From the IMG/VR virus record IMGVR_UViG_3300042373_001302, positions 1-64,000 of that record: a DNA stretch of 64,000 bases; one strand, 5' to 3'. The notes under the pieces are model-generated. The model was not told the DNA's origin, did not search any database, and saw only the letters and a list, made by a program, of their open reading frames with translations. This document shows, in pieces, positions 18,501-28,087 of the stretch. Within the stretch, counting starts at the first letter, position 1. Each line of letters starts with the position of its first letter. The stretch is from a virus. The position numbers were made by a program, and so were the translations under genes.

Positions 18501-20056
18501 GTAGTATATTAAATCTTGCAGTATTTGAAGGAATGACCGAAAAAGAAAAGATTAATTACTTTAAAAAGAATACCATATATGTAGGTAATAAAGGAATGGT
18601 TAAACATACGGCTACTGATTTACCAGTTCATAATTTAAATCTTAAAGCTAGAAGTAAAGGTGAAGTATTTTTACTTATACCTATGATTAATGGTGAAATG
18701 TTTCCTTTAAAATTAAACACTAATAAATTAAGTGATGAAAAAGCATCAGCTACATTAGATTTAATTATATTACGTTCAAGATTATTAAGTCAAAAACAAG
18801 ATATGACTTTTGATGAATTACAAGAGTATATTACTAATAATGATTTAGGAGCTATTCAAACTGAATTTGATTTTGTTAAACGTGAAGAAGATAATATTGA
18901 TCAAACTTTAGAAAGACTTATTAACTTTATAGTATTTTCTCAAAATACAAATACTAAGACTAGATTAGAATTAAAACCTAATGGTGTTTTATTATTAGGA
19001 GAATTACTTCATAAATTTAATGATAAATTACCTGCATTTGATGGAGATAAAGTAAAACATTATTATTATACTAATGAAATACTTGAAAGTTTATCTGGTG
19101 TACAAAGACAATCATTAATTGATTATTTAAAATATAAAAGACATAATGTATTAATTACTAAAGATGGTAATGCTACATTTAATAATGATGCTTATATTAA
19201 ATATTTATTAGGAACTGAAACAGGTTATTCTGTTTTATCTACTAACGCAATAACTAATGAACCAACATTTCAAGGTTATTCAAATATTTATTTAAGTCAA
19301 TCAGTTACTAATAAAACAGAACCTAAAATTAAAAAAGCTGAAGATACTGATGATACACAAAGTCTTTTAGATAGTCTTAATTATGGTAATATTGTAGAAG
19401 AACCTATAACTACTCAATCTGAAATAGAAGCTAAAAAAGCTGATATAGAAAGAAGATTAGGAATAAAATTACCTGTAAAAAACACTTCTCTACCTGTATC
19501 TTCTAAAACATGGGGAGATAGAAAATCTCTTGCAAATCAATTATCTTCTGAATTAAAAGGAGTAGTTGAAAGAGGTGTATCTATGCAAGAATGGTTAGAT
19601 AAAGGATATGGAAGACAATTAGCTACTTGGACAGACGAAACTATTATTGAGTTTTTAGAAGTAGCTGATATAGAAAAAAGAAGACAAGAAAAGTTAGAAG
19701 CTTATAAATTAAAAAAAGACGGAACTCCTAAAAATGAAGCAGAATTAACCAAAGTATATGCAATAGATGATGTTAGAATTATCAATGCTAAATATGATGC
19801 AGAACTAAAAACATTAGAAACTCAAAATGTTCTTCCTACAGCTAATATTAATCAACCAGTATTAACTACTGAAAGTGAATTAGTTACCAAATTTAATAGT
19901 TTATCAGAAACTCAACAACTTGAAACAATTGAAACTTTAGCTGAAAAACTTAATAAACCTATTGATTCTTTAGTTGGTGAATCATTCATTGAAATGTTTA
20001 AAGAATTAACAAAAGGTGTAGAAAATAATAAAATTATAAAAATATGTGGATTTTAA
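15503..20056 (+). CDS. Giant virion protein with coiled coils, likely ejected with the RNA polymerase
   Basis: A 1,517-residue protein. Residues about 85-110 and 165-195 contain Gly/Ala-rich, membrane-like helices (GGAIAAPFAEEG, GYIVSMMAPGAILKGIGVG) and a third is near 395-420 (LGAFLGGGMQAF). Residues 430-870 are long charged coiled coils; the C-terminal 600 residues are mixed. This architecture is typical of ejected internal virion proteins that form a conduit through the envelope. crAss-like phages encode three neighbouring giant virion proteins including the polymerase, which matches the order here. No catalytic motif was found. The next gene has its own promoter starting right after this stop. 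Confidence 0.6.
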   Translation: MEKEKEFDPFKVLSKSTYDQKFTSPMSKTTESGSGDMYGYNVGLGSSKYDKNLSPTTSIEFNDFVDSLEDYRSKNQPWIDKAGAGLARVGLKVGVELAKMPGFIGGAIAAPFAEEGQGWETFVNNSWVKSLNNLNQKINNEYLPVYVKKAVAEGNLWANITSIDFWATDGADGIGYIVSMMAPGAILKGIGVGNKLAKLGANEKLLKVLNRADPLLSAQKGDVITATIANTMFESAAEAGNAMENFDKTKDTFIQSQLSKGLTAEEAEQTFTEQKARLGRDIFIANTAILMGPNALQSNMLWGRTVNKTATEVFDKKGTLLQNVINPQIYKKVSRRLGDIGKATISEGLWEEGMQMSVEHMFTNSAKKGQLTNNMFNDFNLGELGDAYLNTISSTEGLKAMFLGAFLGGGMQAFSGGKQDIRDRKATQSLLDVAHTSIDSYYKALTENVYNEDGSVNVTKARSKVAALKNLETLDEMYQNALAKGDFEVLEELRDIAGSQLAMGFIMNDKLGLEVLRKHLEESTQLEEVLQKEQELGNKVSKKDIVERVMSKATLMENALSNFQKFAPSLYNPTFKDESLTEEVKQQKTQEFRKVLAQNYLTNKVVKDIYNKKIKELEKDKAQILADLGYSSSVNLDLDNYTVDIEQANKVDKDVLETSDERLRKVTEDLKELKEEFQQVDKLDKLFWNKERIQKDFDKYNNQVKKDEKAVTPEKLEQYDSVLGEIAEIESIKELESYARNLKEEYQTNPVILDKLAEHKVALETALELKKAKEEADVIQEDEEQFEQDEVIGTTTVNTDTKSATDITIVTDLETLQNSETSEVEDTIEDPNNFLELKENTNPEFSDKNQSAARIISTYQDTGESIPGLESFVEYEKETRNKTNDKVTFSLGDLTQQKQDQLMSSILDKLKNDGTLNDKQIEMLENYLLIKVTLSNGTKSASSFIDSMSHPNPDIVTRETLPLRKAIIKALVDNQGSFEGIEGKVDKQFTGVLKIGEQGGSILNLAVFEGMTEKEKINYFKKNTIYVGNKGMVKHTATDLPVHNLNLKARSKGEVFLLIPMINGEMFPLKLNTNKLSDEKASATLDLIILRSRLLSQKQDMTFDELQEYITNNDLGAIQTEFDFVKREEDNIDQTLERLINFIVFSQNTNTKTRLELKPNGVLLLGELLHKFNDKLPAFDGDKVKHYYYTNEILESLSGVQRQSLIDYLKYKRHNVLITKDGNATFNNDAYIKYLLGTETGYSVLSTNAITNEPTFQGYSNIYLSQSVTNKTEPKIKKAEDTDDTQSLLDSLNYGNIVEEPITTQSEIEAKKADIERRLGIKLPVKNTSLPVSSKTWGDRKSLANQLSSELKGVVERGVSMQEWLDKGYGRQLATWTDETIIEFLEVADIEKRRQEKLEAYKLKKDGTPKNEAELTKVYAIDDVRIINAKYDAELKTLETQNVLPTANINQPVLTTESELVTKFNSLSETQQLETIETLAEKLNKPIDSLVGESFIEMFKELTKGVENNKIIKICGF

Positions 20057-20090
20057 TTTGGAATTGTCAAATAAATTTCGTATATTTGTA
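20057..20090 (+). promoter_or_regulatory. Bacteroidetes-type promoter of the RNA polymerase gene
   Basis: TTTGGAATT at 20057 and TATATTTGTA ending at 20090, the best match in the window to TTTG, 20 bp, TAnnTTTG. It fills the 47-bp gap before the polymerase ATG. A host-type promoter here would let host RNA polymerase make new phage polymerase independently of the long upstream operon. Confidence 0.75.
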
Positions 20091-20103
20091 AAAATGTATA
20101 AAT

Positions 20104-23100
20104 ATGAAATGTAAAAGAATAGCTTACACAGGAAAAGCTGAATCAATATTATTTGATACTATTTATGATAAAATAGCAAATCAAAATGAAAAAGTAGCAG
20201 AAGAACTGTTTGCATATTTTGGTAAAGAATCATTTATTGAAGATTTTGGAGATTATCTTCAAGATTATAAAAATAATAAATATGATTCTAACAGAATTGA
20301 TGAGAATGGTGAACCTGCTTTATTTTATGATGACACAGCTAAAAAACATTATTATTTAAATAAAAATAATGAAAAAGTATATTTTCCTTTAGTTGATAGA
20401 GGTTTACGTGCTATTTATAGTTATAAACAAATTGCTAAAATTAAATCAAGATTAGCTTTAAATTATTTTAAAAATTCTGGATTAGATTTTAATAATATTG
20501 AATTTAGTGAAGGTGAAAGTTTACCAAATTTAAGAAATTTTATTATTAAAGAAATTACAGATAAAGCTACAGAACTTAAAGAACAAGGTGGAGTGAGTTT
20601 ACTTAAAGCACGAAGCCTTGAACGTTCTTTAAAATATGTTGATGAATTAGTTGAAAATGTAGAAAACTTTTTTAGAGAGTTATCTATTGAAATTATAGAA
20701 AATGAAGAAGATACTTCTTTTTTAGAAGAAGAAGGTAGAGATCCATCATTTAATCAACATTCTGCAGAAAGAAATACTAAAGATAATATTAGTGCTAATG
20801 TTAAACTTAGATTAAGTTTATTAGAAGACCCTAATACCTTAGATCCTATATGGAATGAACCTACTTTTTTAGATAGAGATATGGTTTATTCTACATTACA
20901 AAGTGTATTGTCTAATGAAATTGCTTTACCTAGTGAAGATTTGTTTGAAAATTATAAAACATATTTAAGTAGAGTTCAAGATAAAAAACCATACTTAAAA
21001 GGATTATTAGAATATTTAAATAAAGTTACATCTGAAAATCAAAAAAGTGAATTTGTTCAAGCATTTAATCTTATTAAAAATAATCATATAGTAACTCAAT
21101 TTGAAATTACTAAACGTGTTGTTAATGAAGAAACTGGTGAAACAGAAATGTTTGTAGAACATAGAAGTTTACCTATTTCAGATACAGGTTCTAAGATTAC
21201 AGTAGTTAAAGATGCTTGGGATATTAATTTTCAAAATAATTTTTTAACTGCTGATAATACATTAAAAACAGGTTCAATTGAAAGATTGAATAAAGCTTCT
21301 AATGTATTAAAACAATATTTTAAAGATAGTGAGTTATTAACAGAAGATAATGTAGAAGGATTTGAAATTTTAGCAAATAAATCAATTAAATTTTTAGAAA
21401 CATTAGGTGTTAATTTAACTAAAGAGGGATTTGATAATTTTATAGACAATTTTGGTAAAGATATTACATTTAATGATAGATTAAAAAACTTAAAAACTTT
21501 AATTAATCAAACAGAATATGTTGTAAATGGTATTAAAACTAAATATAGTTATAAATCAGAAGATTACTCTAGTTTTATAGGATTGTCTCAAACACTTACA
21601 AAGTTAGCTTCATCTGAAGCTTTCTTTTTAAATGAAGGTTCTGATGCTACAATTGTTACATCTTCTTCTACTGGTAAATCAAAACAAAAATGGATTTATT
21701 CATATCCTTCTTATGTATCAACAAAAGTTAAACAATGGAAAAAAAATCCTAAATTATTATTAGATTTGTATAAATCTGGTAATTATCAATTAGGTTCTTT
21801 CTATATGGGTGTTTTAACAGGTACTATTAATAATAAAGGTGAAAAATTAAATCTTGAAGAAAAAGATCAATTAGAACTATCTAAGAAGATTTTAGAAGGA
21901 TTAGATGTTGCTATTATGAATCAAATGTCTTCTGATAGTGAGTACAAAGAAACTACCAATTTATCTTATAAAGATTATTTAGTAGATTATGTTAATAAAG
22001 TACTTAAAGAAGATGATTTTATTAGAACAACAACTCCTGCAGATAAAACAACAGAATTACAAATTAAAACAGGAATTAGATTAAATTCATTTAATGGTTT
22101 AAATCAAGATAAAAAAATTAATATTAGACCTAGAACATTAGACATATTTTTTAACTATTTTAGTTCAGAATATAATAGAATGTTAGAAGCTAATCAAGAT
22201 GTTATTAATGCTGAAACTAATCCTGAAAAATATAAATTAACACCTCATTATCATTATCAATATGAAATTAAAGATAAAAATGGTAATAAAATTATAAATC
22301 CAAATCCTTATGATAAAAGTGGTAATGCTTTCAAATCACAATATTTTGAAAAGTTGTCACCAAATTCAAAAGGTCAAACTAATTTAGAAGACCAAATTAC
22401 TAATTTATTATATGATAATAAAGGTAATTTTAACTTTCAGAAATTAACAAGAGAAAGTAGTGAAGAATTAAATAGTTTATTTAATCAATATATTACTACT
22501 AACTTAAGATCTCGTATTGAACAAACAATTAGTTATTTACAAGCTAATGAAGTATTTATTAGAAATAAAGAAGGTATAATTGTACCTAATAAAATAGATT
22601 CTAAAATATTAACAAGTGGAGCATATAGAAACGTATCAGCAGCTCAAAAAGCAATTGCGTTTGCTACTGACTTTATAATTAACGGTTTAGTTTCTAATGT
22701 TGAATATTCTAAAATGTTTACAGGTGATGTAGCATTTTATAAGAATATGGTAGATTATAAAAAACGTGTACCTGCATCATATACTGATGGTTTGCAATTA
22801 AGAATAACTCAAGGTAATGAATTTTTTAATATTGCTACTATTGAAAGTGTATATCGTAAATCACCTTTTTATGACTTACTTGTTGAAAGTTTAAGTGAAG
22901 AAGGAGCTAGACCTTATGAAAATATTAACTCTGCTGATGCTCAAGCATGGATTACACCTAAACGTTGGAAATTTTTAATTCAAGCATTAGGTAAATGGAC
23001 TAAAGTTCATGATGAAGTTTATAAAAAAATGATTTCTAATAATATTGAACAATATACTGAAAAAGAATTAAAAGTTGCAGCACAACCTTTAAAAGGTGTG

Positions 23101-26100
23101 TATTTCTTTAGAGATAATAGTGGTAAACCTACATATCTTAAATATTCACAAGCAGTATTAACTAAATCATTAATACAAGATTCTGATTTAGAAAAAGTAT
23201 TCAATCAGATGGAAGTTGATAATGTTGATGAATTGATTACTTTTGATGGTGTTAAAGTTGGAGCAATTGAACCAACTAAAATACATGATGAAAATGGTAA
23301 TGTTGTTCAAGATATTAAATATAATGTACAAACACTATCTAATTATGGTTGGAAACTTCAACAAGATTTACCAACTAAAACATATAAAGATACTGATGTA
23401 GGTTCTCAGATTCAAAAAAATATATTTGCAGGATTATTACATTTACAAAACGATACTAATTTTGAATTAGATGGTCAATTAGTAAGTGGTAAATATGTTA
23501 AAGATGAAATTGTTAAAACTATTACAGGTTTAACTAATCAAGGTTTAGAATCTCTTAAAAAAGAATTTAAAATTGATGATGATTTTAGAATTGGAGATAT
23601 TTCAGGATTTTATAATGCATTAATTTCTGAATTACAAAAACGTGGTGGTTCTGAAAATGTTATTAAAGCATTACAATCAGAAGTTACAATTGTAGGTATT
23701 CCTCAATCATCTGAAAAGTTATTTAATATGTTTGCTTCAATTATGAATAGTAGACTTGTTAAAATTAAAACTAATGGTGGTTCTTTTATTCAAATGAGTA
23801 ACTTTGGTTTAAATAAATCTGAAGCTGATTCTAAAGGTGTTATATGGCATCCTGAAGCATTATCTACAGTACATGAACCACATATATATATTCATCCTGA
23901 AACATTAAGACCAACAGTAAGACCTGGTGGTGTTTTAATATCAGGAAGTTTTATAGCTAAATATATTCCTAATTGGAAAAGTTATGATGAAGTAGAATTA
24001 TTTGTAGGTAAAGATGGTAAACCACCAATTATAGATAAAAAAATACAAGATAACATTATAGGTTATCGTATTCCTAATCAGGGTTTAGCTTCTAATGATG
24101 CTTTACAAATTGTAGGTATATTACCTGAAACATCTGGAGATACTATTGTAGCTTATACAGGTATTACTACTAAAACTGGTTCAGATTTTGACGTTGATAA
24201 AATGTATATAATGTTTCCATCTTATAATAAAAAAGACAAACAACTTATATATAAAGAAAATGATTTAGGTAACAGATTAATAGAATTATATAAATCTGTG
24301 TTAACACATCCTGAAGTTTATAAATCTGTAATGAAACCTATTGATATTGAATTTATTAAAAATGAAATTAATACTTTATTTCCAGAAACAGATTCTGTAT
24401 TTATGAGTCATTTTGACCCAGAAGTAGATTTAAAACTTAGATATTATTTTTTAGGTGGTAAAGCTGGTGTTGGTCAAGAAGCTAATGCTTTAGTTGATAT
24501 TAGTAGAGAAGGTAAACTTTCTTTAAATGATATTAAATATATAACTTGGGGTCATCATAACACTGAAGGTGAAAGTGCTTTTGATTTTGAATATTCTGAA
24601 GAATTATCTGATAAAGACTTAGATTATTATGTTAAACAAATAGTTAAAAGTACTGCTACTCAAAAAGAAATTGATGAATTTAAAAATGAATTACGTAAAG
24701 TAAAAGTAGGTGATTCATTAACAGCAATTCTTAATGCGTTTGTGGATATTGCAAAAGACCCATATATATCTAAAGGTAACTGGACAACAGCTACAACTAA
24801 TATAGGTAATCTTTTATTACGTATTGGTGCACATCCTTTATATGTTGTTAACTTTTTAGCTAATCCTGTAATTGCAGAATATATTGAGTATTTAAAATCT
24901 AAAGAAGGTATTACTAATACTGAAAAAGATTTAGGTTCATTAGATAGTTTTAAAAAGTTTAAAAAACATATTGTTAAAACAGCTTTAAATGCTTCTACAC
25001 CTGAAAGTTCAAATACTTTATTGGGTAATTTATATTTAGATTATTATAAAAATTTTAATATTGATTGGCAAAAAGAAAAGCTTTCTCAAGATCTTAAAAA
25101 TAATTTTGTAACTAAAGAACAATATGATAAAGAAATAATTAAATTAGATAATTCATTTAATACTTCAAAAACAAAAGTTAAAAAACTTTTAAAAGTTTCA
25201 GATGAAGAAATTACAAATATTATTAATTTAATGAATCAACAACATTCTAAAGTATTTTTACATGAAAAATATAGTGTATTTAATAAAGATAGATTTGATT
25301 TAGAATATTTTAGAAATCAAGTAACTACAACTAAACCAGATTCTGAGTTTAGAATGAATATTTTAAATACTTTTAAAGAATTAAATGAGTTTAGTAAGAA
25401 TGTTAGAGAAAATGTAATGGTTTCTAAACTAGATACTGATGGTATGGGTAAAGATCATAATAAATTATTCACAATATTTAATATGATACAAATTATTAAT
25501 GATAAAGTTGAAAATAATGTACCAGGAGCTATTAAAGGCTTTAATAGTAAATTTGAAGGTACAACACTAGAAGCATATTATAATAGCTTAAAATGGGTTA
25601 AAAACGTTGTAGAAAGCAATCCTTTATTATTTCCTACAGGTACAATTCAAACTAGACAACAATTTAATGAAATTTCTCAAGATGTCTATAGTAGTTTATT
25701 AACTAATGAAGAAATGAGTAATGATTTAAGTAGAGAATATAATTCTTATTTAATGGAACAATTCTTTAATATTACTAAAGAAGAAAAGTTAGATTTAATT
25801 GATAATTTACCTAATAGATTTAAAGAATTTAAAGAAGCTAATAAAGATAAGTATTTTATACTTGATGAATTAACATTAGATATTCCTAAAAGTAAAAAAC
25901 GTAAAGCTATTATTTCTTTAACTAATAGAAAGAAATCTAAAGCATATGAAAAAATATTTACAGATTCTTGGAGAGATTTATTTATAGATAATCCTACATT
26001 AGCAGAAGATTTAGTTAAATATTCTTTTGTTACTTCAGGATTTAAAATGAATGCAACACAATTTTATACATACATACCATTTGAATATTTTGTTCAAAAT

Positions 26101-28086
26101 CAAATTAATAGTAAAGTTAATGATATTATAAATAATAACACATTTGACTTTTTAGATAAGTTTTACTTAAATAAATTAGAAAATAAAAAATATGTTAAAA
26201 AAGTATTTGATAATAATTTAAATTTAGCAATTGGTACTAATGTTGTTAAAAAAGACAATGGTTTTAAATTAGAAAAAGGTTCTAAGTATTATGTAGAATT
26301 AGAAGTTAAAATTCCAGATAATGCTCCTGCTGATTTTGTACCAAAACTTAAATATTATAAATTGGTTGGTTTTAATAAAAATGAAGACGGATTATATGTT
26401 AGAATTAATAATACACCATTATCTTTAAATAAACGTAAATTAACAGACTATAGTGATAATATATTTGATGATGTTATTAATGAAGAAACACAATACATTA
26501 AATCACAAGTAATATTTGATAGAAATATGAATAAAATAAATGATATTGTTGATGATGTTATTGAAACTACAGAAGTTCAACCTCAAGTTCAACCTCAATC
26601 TAATAAAATATTATTTAAAGAAGAACTAACATTAGGATATAAAAATAGAACTATTAAAAATGCTAGTGCAGATGCTACAATAGCAATAGCAATAGATTTT
26701 AATAGTGCTGGAGAAAGATTAACTAAATCATCTGTATTAAGTCAAAATAAAAAATATATTTCTTTAGATGCTAGTAATTTAACTGTTACACAAGAAAGAG
26801 TTGATAAAATAGTAGAACAATTAAACTCTGCTAAAGAATATACTTCTGAAAATATAACTTCTTTAAAACCAAATGAAGTATTTGTATTTGGTAGTAATGC
26901 AGAAGGAGTTCATGGAAAAGGTGCTGCATTATTAGCTAAAACTAATTTTGGAGCTAAACAAAGTCAATCAGAAGGATTACAAGGACAATCTTATGCAGTT
27001 ATTACAAAGAAAAACTGGAGAGTTGAAAAATCTTCTACATTAGAAGAAATTGGTAAAGGACTACAAGATATGTTACTATTTGCTAAACAAAATCCAGACA
27101 AGAAATTTTTAGTTACTAAACTTGGTAGTTCATTAGCAGGATATTCAGTAGAAGAAATTAAAGAATTATTTGAGAAATTAAAAAATATTATTCCAAATAA
27201 TGTTATTTTACCTAAAGAATATGAAATTAGAGGAATAACTTTAAATATTGCTGGTAATGGTATTTATACTATGAAAGGTAAATATACTCAGCAGCAAGTT
27301 GATGATTTTACATATAATTTATTAAAAGCTGTTATTGAATCTCCAAATCTTAAAACTAAAATAGAAAGTATTAGAAGTGGTGGTCAAACAGGTTTTGATG
27401 AAGCAGGTACAAAAGCAGGTATTAAATTAGGTTTACCAACATTAACTTTAGCTCCTAAAGGTTGGACTTTTAGAGATATAACAGGTAAAGATATTTCTAA
27501 TGAACAACAGTTTAAAGCTAGATTTGGTGAAGTAATTACTCAACAACCTCAATTAGTTGAAAATATTTATAATCAATTAGGAAATAAAACAGTTTCTAAT
27601 AATGTAGAAATATTAGATTGGAAAGACTTAAAAGAATATGATGCACCAATTGAAAAAGATCTTGAAGGAAATTTAGAATTTATTATTTCTACCAGAATAC
27701 CTAAAGTTTTTAATCATTTTGGAAATCCTTTTAGTCATGATCCAGCAGGTAAAACTCAAGGATTAATTAAAACAGAAACTATAAAAGAAGCTGTTGAAAA
27801 ATATATTGATTGGGTTATTAATTCAAAAGATGATAGAGCTGAATGGATTAGAAAACAAATTCAATCAGGTAAATTAAAAGGTCTACCTATTTTGTACTAT
27901 AAAGAATTAAATCAACCTTCTCACGCTACAGCTTTAGATTATTTAATAAATAAACATAATTGGAATATTGAAACAAATAATCAACCATCTCAATTATCTT
28001 TATTTCCAGAATTATCTGAACAAGAATTTAATAACTTAACTGAAGAAGAACGAGCTACAATTTTGTGGCAAAAAAATAATTGTTAA
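20104..28086 (+). CDS. crAss-like virion RNA polymerase with C-terminal macro-like, SLOG/MoCo-like and DUF4326-like domains
   Basis: A 2,660-residue protein. The motif KTGSDFDVDKMYIMF (Asp1361, Asp1363, Asp1365) matches the DFDID-type metal-binding loop of the single-chain RNA polymerases of crAss-like phages such as phi14:2 gp66, which are packaged, ejected and transcribe early genes. Upstream basic and Gly-rich segments (about 1000-1350) fit the two double-psi beta-barrel region. After about residue 2230 come three small domains not expected in a polymerase. The first is macro-like (EVFVFGSN at 2258, then GKGAALLAK and GLQGQSYAV). The second is SLOG/molybdenum-carrier-like (RSGGQTGFDEAG, 2424-2435). 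The third is DUF4326-like (GNPF at 2540, SHATALDYL at 2606). The polymerase assignment is strong on motif and context; the roles of the tail domains are open. Confidence 0.85.
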   Translation: MKCKRIAYTGKAESILFDTIYDKIANQNEKVAEELFAYFGKESFIEDFGDYLQDYKNNKYDSNRIDENGEPALFYDDTAKKHYYLNKNNEKVYFPLVDRGLRAIYSYKQIAKIKSRLALNYFKNSGLDFNNIEFSEGESLPNLRNFIIKEITDKATELKEQGGVSLLKARSLERSLKYVDELVENVENFFRELSIEIIENEEDTSFLEEEGRDPSFNQHSAERNTKDNISANVKLRLSLLEDPNTLDPIWNEPTFLDRDMVYSTLQSVLSNEIALPSEDLFENYKTYLSRVQDKKPYLKGLLEYLNKVTSENQKSEFVQAFNLIKNNHIVTQFEITKRVVNEETGETEMFVEHRSLPISDTGSKITVVKDAWDINFQNNFLTADNTLKTGSIERLNKASNVLKQYFKDSELLTEDNVEGFEILANKSIKFLETLGVNLTKEGFDNFIDNFGKDITFNDRLKNLKTLINQTEYVVNGIKTKYSYKSEDYSSFIGLSQTLTKLASSEAFFLNEGSDATIVTSSSTGKSKQKWIYSYPSYVSTKVKQWKKNPKLLLDLYKSGNYQLGSFYMGVLTGTINNKGEKLNLEEKDQLELSKKILEGLDVAIMNQMSSDSEYKETTNLSYKDYLVDYVNKVLKEDDFIRTTTPADKTTELQIKTGIRLNSFNGLNQDKKINIRPRTLDIFFNYFSSEYNRMLEANQDVINAETNPEKYKLTPHYHYQYEIKDKNGNKIINPNPYDKSGNAFKSQYFEKLSPNSKGQTNLEDQITNLLYDNKGNFNFQKLTRESSEELNSLFNQYITTNLRSRIEQTISYLQANEVFIRNKEGIIVPNKIDSKILTSGAYRNVSAAQKAIAFATDFIINGLVSNVEYSKMFTGDVAFYKNMVDYKKRVPASYTDGLQLRITQGNEFFNIATIESVYRKSPFYDLLVESLSEEGARPYENINSADAQAWITPKRWKFLIQALGKWTKVHDEVYKKMISNNIEQYTEKELKVAAQPLKGVYFFRDNSGKPTYLKYSQAVLTKSLIQDSDLEKVFNQMEVDNVDELITFDGVKVGAIEPTKIHDENGNVVQDIKYNVQTLSNYGWKLQQDLPTKTYKDTDVGSQIQKNIFAGLLHLQNDTNFELDGQLVSGKYVKDEIVKTITGLTNQGLESLKKEFKIDDDFRIGDISGFYNALISELQKRGGSENVIKALQSEVTIVGIPQSSEKLFNMFASIMNSRLVKIKTNGGSFIQMSNFGLNKSEADSKGVIWHPEALSTVHEPHIYIHPETLRPTVRPGGVLISGSFIAKYIPNWKSYDEVELFVGKDGKPPIIDKKIQDNIIGYRIPNQGLASNDALQIVGILPETSGDTIVAYTGITTKTGSDFDVDKMYIMFPSYNKKDKQLIYKENDLGNRLIELYKSVLTHPEVYKSVMKPIDIEFIKNEINTLFPETDSVFMSHFDPEVDLKLRYYFLGGKAGVGQEANALVDISREGKLSLNDIKYITWGHHNTEGESAFDFEYSEELSDKDLDYYVKQIVKSTATQKEIDEFKNELRKVKVGDSLTAILNAFVDIAKDPYISKGNWTTATTNIGNLLLRIGAHPLYVVNFLANPVIAEYIEYLKSKEGITNTEKDLGSLDSFKKFKKHIVKTALNASTPESSNTLLGNLYLDYYKNFNIDWQKEKLSQDLKNNFVTKEQYDKEIIKLDNSFNTSKTKVKKLLKVSDEEITNIINLMNQQHSKVFLHEKYSVFNKDRFDLEYFRNQVTTTKPDSEFRMNILNTFKELNEFSKNVRENVMVSKLDTDGMGKDHNKLFTIFNMIQIINDKVENNVPGAIKGFNSKFEGTTLEAYYNSLKWVKNVVESNPLLFPTGTIQTRQQFNEISQDVYSSLLTNEEMSNDLSREYNSYLMEQFFNITKEEKLDLIDNLPNRFKEFKEANKDKYFILDELTLDIPKSKKRKAIISLTNRKKSKAYEKIFTDSWRDLFIDNPTLAEDLVKYSFVTSGFKMNATQFYTYIPFEYFVQNQINSKVNDIINNNTFDFLDKFYLNKLENKKYVKKVFDNNLNLAIGTNVVKKDNGFKLEKGSKYYVELEVKIPDNAPADFVPKLKYYKLVGFNKNEDGLYVRINNTPLSLNKRKLTDYSDNIFDDVINEETQYIKSQVIFDRNMNKINDIVDDVIETTEVQPQVQPQSNKILFKEELTLGYKNRTIKNASADATIAIAIDFNSAGERLTKSSVLSQNKKYISLDASNLTVTQERVDKIVEQLNSAKEYTSENITSLKPNEVFVFGSNAEGVHGKGAALLAKTNFGAKQSQSEGLQGQSYAVITKKNWRVEKSSTLEEIGKGLQDMLLFAKQNPDKKFLVTKLGSSLAGYSVEEIKELFEKLKNIIPNNVILPKEYEIRGITLNIAGNGIYTMKGKYTQQQVDDFTYNLLKAVIESPNLKTKIESIRSGGQTGFDEAGTKAGIKLGLPTLTLAPKGWTFRDITGKDISNEQQFKARFGEVITQQPQLVENIYNQLGNKTVSNNVEILDWKDLKEYDAPIEKDLEGNLEFIISTRIPKVFNHFGNPFSHDPAGKTQGLIKTETIKEAVEKYIDWVINSKDDRAEWIRKQIQSGKLKGLPILYYKELNQPSHATALDYLINKHNWNIETNNQPSQLSLFPELSEQEFNNLTEEERATILWQKNNC

Positions 28087-28087
28087 T

